From: Byssochlamys sp. IMV 00236
Lineage: Eukaryota; Ascomycota; Eurotiomycetes; Eurotiales; Thermoascaceae
Reading direction: 5' to 3'
Length of the DNA stretch: 10,290 bases
Assembly (NCBI GenBank): GCA_001931875.2
Contig: MSJH02000602.1
Coordinates: 1-10,290 of the forward strand
The translations under genes were made by a program, and so were the position numbers. The notes below the pieces were generated by a model. It did not search any database. It had not been told where the DNA came from and saw only the letters and a list, made by a program, of their open reading frames with translations. Positions 7,302 to 10,290 of the stretch are shown here, one piece after another; the first letter of the stretch is position 1, and each line of letters starts with the position of its first letter.

Positions 7302-10082
7302 TTACCTGTTCCTTGACATAAAGGTTTTATTTAATAACTGCAACGTTTTAGTCACATTCAGTTTGATGTATTCCAAATCCAGCATTTGAATGTTATCTTG
7401 TTGCTATTGAATATATGCTTAGTATTACAAACTCTAAACCAAACGAGCCACTAACCTTTTCGAGCAAATCATCCAATTTCAAATCTATCTCCAACACTGG
7501 CTTGTCTCTGCCTTTATAATGGAGTGAAATGATGAATGTACCAGGGATGGGCGATAATATAGTCAAGAATATGTGATTTCTTCTATTATCTGGAACCTCT
7601 GTCTCTGCAATCACACCGTCTCTTTCGAGTTGCTGATGTGTAAACTTGTATGGTCCTTGAACAGTCACCGCCTTCTTTTTGCTGCTGCTTGCTTTAGCAT
7701 CTGCAATCTCGACACCAATACCCACTTGCTTCTTATTGCTTCCTGCCGCTCCACTTCCACTCTGCATACGAACATTCTGTAGATATGCTTTATAGCTTTC
7801 CAATTGACTCTTTAGGTAATTGTTATGGTCAATAATTGTCTTATAAACGCTTTCGAGCGATTGAAGTTCTTCTATGACTTTGACTTTTAAATCACCAAGA
7901 TGTGCTAGTTCTTGAGTGATTTCTTCAACAAGTAATTGGTAGTTGTCTTTATAGTCAATGACTCCAGCTTCTTCAAGCTCTCGTAGCATTTCTTTCACTT
8001 TAATGCCTTTATGAACAAGCTGTGCGTCCTTTGATGTCGCTGCTGTCTCCGCAATGAGATGGAGTTTGAGTGGTGGGCGAGAGAGGTTGGGTACAGAACG
8101 AATGATTTGCACAAAAATAGATTTTGCTTCCATATACAAAATGTCATTTTGCGTAATATTGTTTTCAGACATAAGAGACATGGTGAGATCTACAATAAAG
8201 ATGAGCAATCGTACACAAAAGAGAACATGTTGCTGTTTTACCTTGGATTGGCATTTCCCATCGACTAAATAAGGGGAGCTCGATAGCTTTGTTTTCCTTG
8301 CGTGGCACTTGGGCAGGTACAGTGCCTACTTCATTCACAAGAATTCTCAGGTGATCTGATTCTTTGGGCGCGAGTATATCAATATGCTGATTTAATAAGG
8401 TGATCGTGTTATATATTTCATTGGGTGTAATACTGATGACAATATCCTTTTTGCTCAAGGCCATATACTGGTCCATTTCTAGCTGTTCGTAAAAGTCACC
8501 TACTTCACAAAGATCGTTAAGAAATTTGTTGGTACGTTGCTTATTAGCTTCCACAAAGGGATTAGTTGGAATCATGTAGGCTTCTTTTGAGTAACTAGGC
8601 TTATTTGCCAAATTTTGAATCATTTTGGCTAACTATTAGATCAATTTAGTTATTAGAATCAAGTAAAGAAAAAAAGAAACCTTACCAAAGTCAAAGTAGT
8701 TCGTGAATTAGAGCCAGGAATACGATCGACGAGCATATACGCTTGAGGCGTAACAATAGCAGGATTGAGAAATCTTAGAAAAAAGAATCCGCCGATCAAA
8801 GACGATATAGCGTGTTCGGTTGCATCAGGGTATTTTCTTTTTGTGAGTGATCTGATCTGTTTACAAATCCAACGAATACCATAAGGCACTTGGTCCAATG
8901 ATTGAATGATGGTAGTTAAAAAGCTGTCGGCTATTTCCATCAACTTATTTAATCTCGGTTCAATTATCGCTTGAATTGTTGGATTAGCAGCGGCTATCTC
9001 TGCAGTGACACTCTTTGGAAAATCTTCAGGCAATCCGTCTGGTGATTCATTTTCCATTTTTTCGACTAATTCTTCATAGACCTGTTGAGTTATGTAAGTA
9101 AATTGGGGGACCATATGTATGAGCACATGTACCTTTAAAGGATTGATTTGAAGATTGAGTTCTTTATCCTCTAATAGATTATTGATCTTGTCTGATAATA
9201 CAGATTTCAGATAGGATTGACCTGGACCACGTCTAGTATATGTTGTCATCATTCTAGACACAGGTGTATTCGCTCTTAATAGAGAAGCGAATTCAGTGGT
9301 CGTTTCAAATTGTGCGGCTAGCACGTTCTAATTGTGTATTAATAACAATAACAATAGTAAAAAGATCAAACTCCGTTGTACCTGAAACATAGTCAACAAT
9401 AAGTGTTCTTCGCGACTTTCATATTGATTACCGTATAAAGTAAACATAACTGTTTGCAATAAAGTGTCTATTTCAGCCAAACTCACTAAGCGACAGAGAA
9501 TGGCGATATGTCGTGGTTCGCTTTGTAAGAGATAAAACAAATTGCCATATTGCTGCATTCGTCTTTCATCAGGATAATGATCGTCGTCATCATCGTCATG
9601 TTCTTCTAGGCGTGATGCCACTTCATGTTGCTAAGTGTTAAATATAAAAAGGGTCAACAGCTATTATTTCCACTTTTTGTAAAAATAAATCATTACTTCG
9701 TCTAATGCCATTCTATTTTGAATTAATAAACCAATTCGAGCATCAAGGAATCGAACATCTCTTTCTCGCATAAAGTTTTTCTTTGATTGTGTTGAAATCT
9801 TTGCCTTTAGTTCTCTTAGGCGTCTTTGAGCTAAATGAATGTTAACAACAATCGACATTTTAGCAACATATATGAACCTTGAGCTAGCTCGTCTTCTACT
9901 TCTACATCTTGTTCTGCTGCCATTGAATAAAATACTGATACTGAATAGCGTTTTGAGCCTCTTCCTCTATGACGACTTGAATGATGGTTATTTGCAGCAG
10001 CTGCAGCTACTGCTCGGCTGACAATCGAGCTATTCTGTGGATAGCCTAATGATTGAACCATCCCACTTCTTCGATCTGTCAT
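7302..10082 (-). CDS. gap1: Ras GTPase-activating protein, gap1/sar1 type, 7 exons, 818 aa
   Basis: Exons (minus strand): 10082-9878, 9830-9697, 9630-9382, 9327-8686, 8632-8242, 8189-7456, 7403-7302; introns are 47-66 bp and GT-AG. The total of 2457 nt is 819 codons with TAA. Residues 1-64 are low-complexity (poly-Ala, RGRGSKR). Residues 65-125 form a coiled-coil-like stretch ending in an acidic DDDDDD run. The RasGAP domain follows: LFYLLQSEPRHIAILCRLVS, TLYGNQYESREEHLLL, the arginine finger R214 in LLRANTPVSRMM, and R381 in FLRFLNPAIVTP. Residues about 606-815 are the IQGAP-type RasGAP C-terminal domain (PYKFTHQQLERDGVI, DLKLDDLLEK, last exon KLNVTKTLQLLNKTF). It should speed GTP hydrolysis on Ras, turning signalling off at the membrane. 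No CH, WW or IQ motifs are present, so it is a gap1/sar1-type protein (S. pombe gap1 is 766 aa), not an IQGAP scaffold. Upstream in-frame ATGs (10181, 10169) would only translate the CT-rich leader, so I start at 10082. Confidence 0.95.
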
Positions 10083-10267
10083 TGATAATTTACAAAAGAA
10101 GAAAGAGAAAGTAAGAGAGACACACAAAGGGAAAAAGGGAAAAAAAAAGGGAACCTTAAAGGTGAGCATAATGTAACACAAAAAAGATTTGATTCATAAA
10201 TTTCACAACCAATGACTGCGGGGAGCGAAGTTTAAAGTTAAAAATGGATGCAGTTCTTTTGGAAACC
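10083..10267 (-). promoter_or_regulatory. RasGAP gene leader and promoter with CT-rich block
   Basis: On the minus strand, the 70 or so bases before the ATG are almost entirely C and T (purine-rich at about 10093-10154 on the plus strand). Pyrimidine blocks of this kind often precede transcription starts in fungal genes. No clear TATA box is seen, and nothing else is recognised out to the edge. Confidence 0.45.
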
Positions 10268-10290
10268 AAAAAAAAAAAAAAAAAAAAAAA
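10268..10290. repeat. Poly-A homopolymer at the right edge
   Basis: Twenty-three A end the window, mirroring the left edge. Confidence 0.95.

Noticed and set aside
9839..10021. Plus-strand leucine-rich 60-codon frame
   Set aside because: It is antisense to RasGAP exon 1 and intron 1; leucines come from reverse-reading of Ala/Gln codons.
7302..10082. Calling the RasGAP gene an IQGAP
   Set aside because: Calponin-homology and IQ regions are absent and the arginine finger is present; only the C-terminal RGCt domain is shared.

Overview
The window reads as nuclear DNA of an early-diverging fungus, most likely Mucoromycota (Mucorales). It is AT-rich, and its genes are split by many very short introns (23 modelled here, 47-82 bp, mostly GT-AG). 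The protein families fit fungal cytoskeleton, signalling and mRNA biology. Most coding regions are broken into exons, so single open frames show only pieces. I rebuilt three complete multi-exon genes by joining splice sites that keep the frame and restore conserved domain sequence.

Layout: (a) 1-1672 is a graveyard. It holds a poly-A end, a stop-riddled plus-strand remnant resembling the zinc-ribbon tail of a piggyBac-type transposase (about 357-536), and a frameshifted minus-strand pseudogene (about 652-1672) that I believe belongs to a large uncharacterised family expanded in Mucorales. (b) 1820-2348, minus: a small protein with two C2H2 zinc fingers whose frame breaks at an A8 run. (c) 2611-4299, minus: a 9-exon THP3/LENG8-like SAC3/GANP-domain gene. 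(d) 4300-4481: a 182-bp divergent promoter with an inverted pair of E2F-like sites. (e) 4482-6712, plus: a 10-exon ABP1/drebrin-like actin-binding protein with an ADF-H domain, a long R/E/Q-rich helix and two SH3 domains, including one GC-AG intron. (f) 6713-7301: convergent intergenic DNA. (g) 7302-10082, minus: a 7-exon RasGAP of the Schizosaccharomyces gap1/sar1 type. (h) 10083-10290: its pyrimidine-rich leader and promoter, ending in poly-A.

The three intact genes are conserved cellular genes with separate roles: THP3 in mRNA biogenesis, ABP1 in cortical actin and endocytosis, and gap1 in switching off Ras. Only THP3 and ABP1 have an obvious shared regulatory region. I see no CRISPR array, tRNA, rRNA, bacterial-type operon or evident new defence system. 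The points worth a second look are the non-canonical intron, the duplicated SH3 exon module, the frameshifted zinc-finger gene, the ambiguous splice donor in THP3 and the two pseudogene remnants. Family assignments come from recognising motifs, not from database searches.
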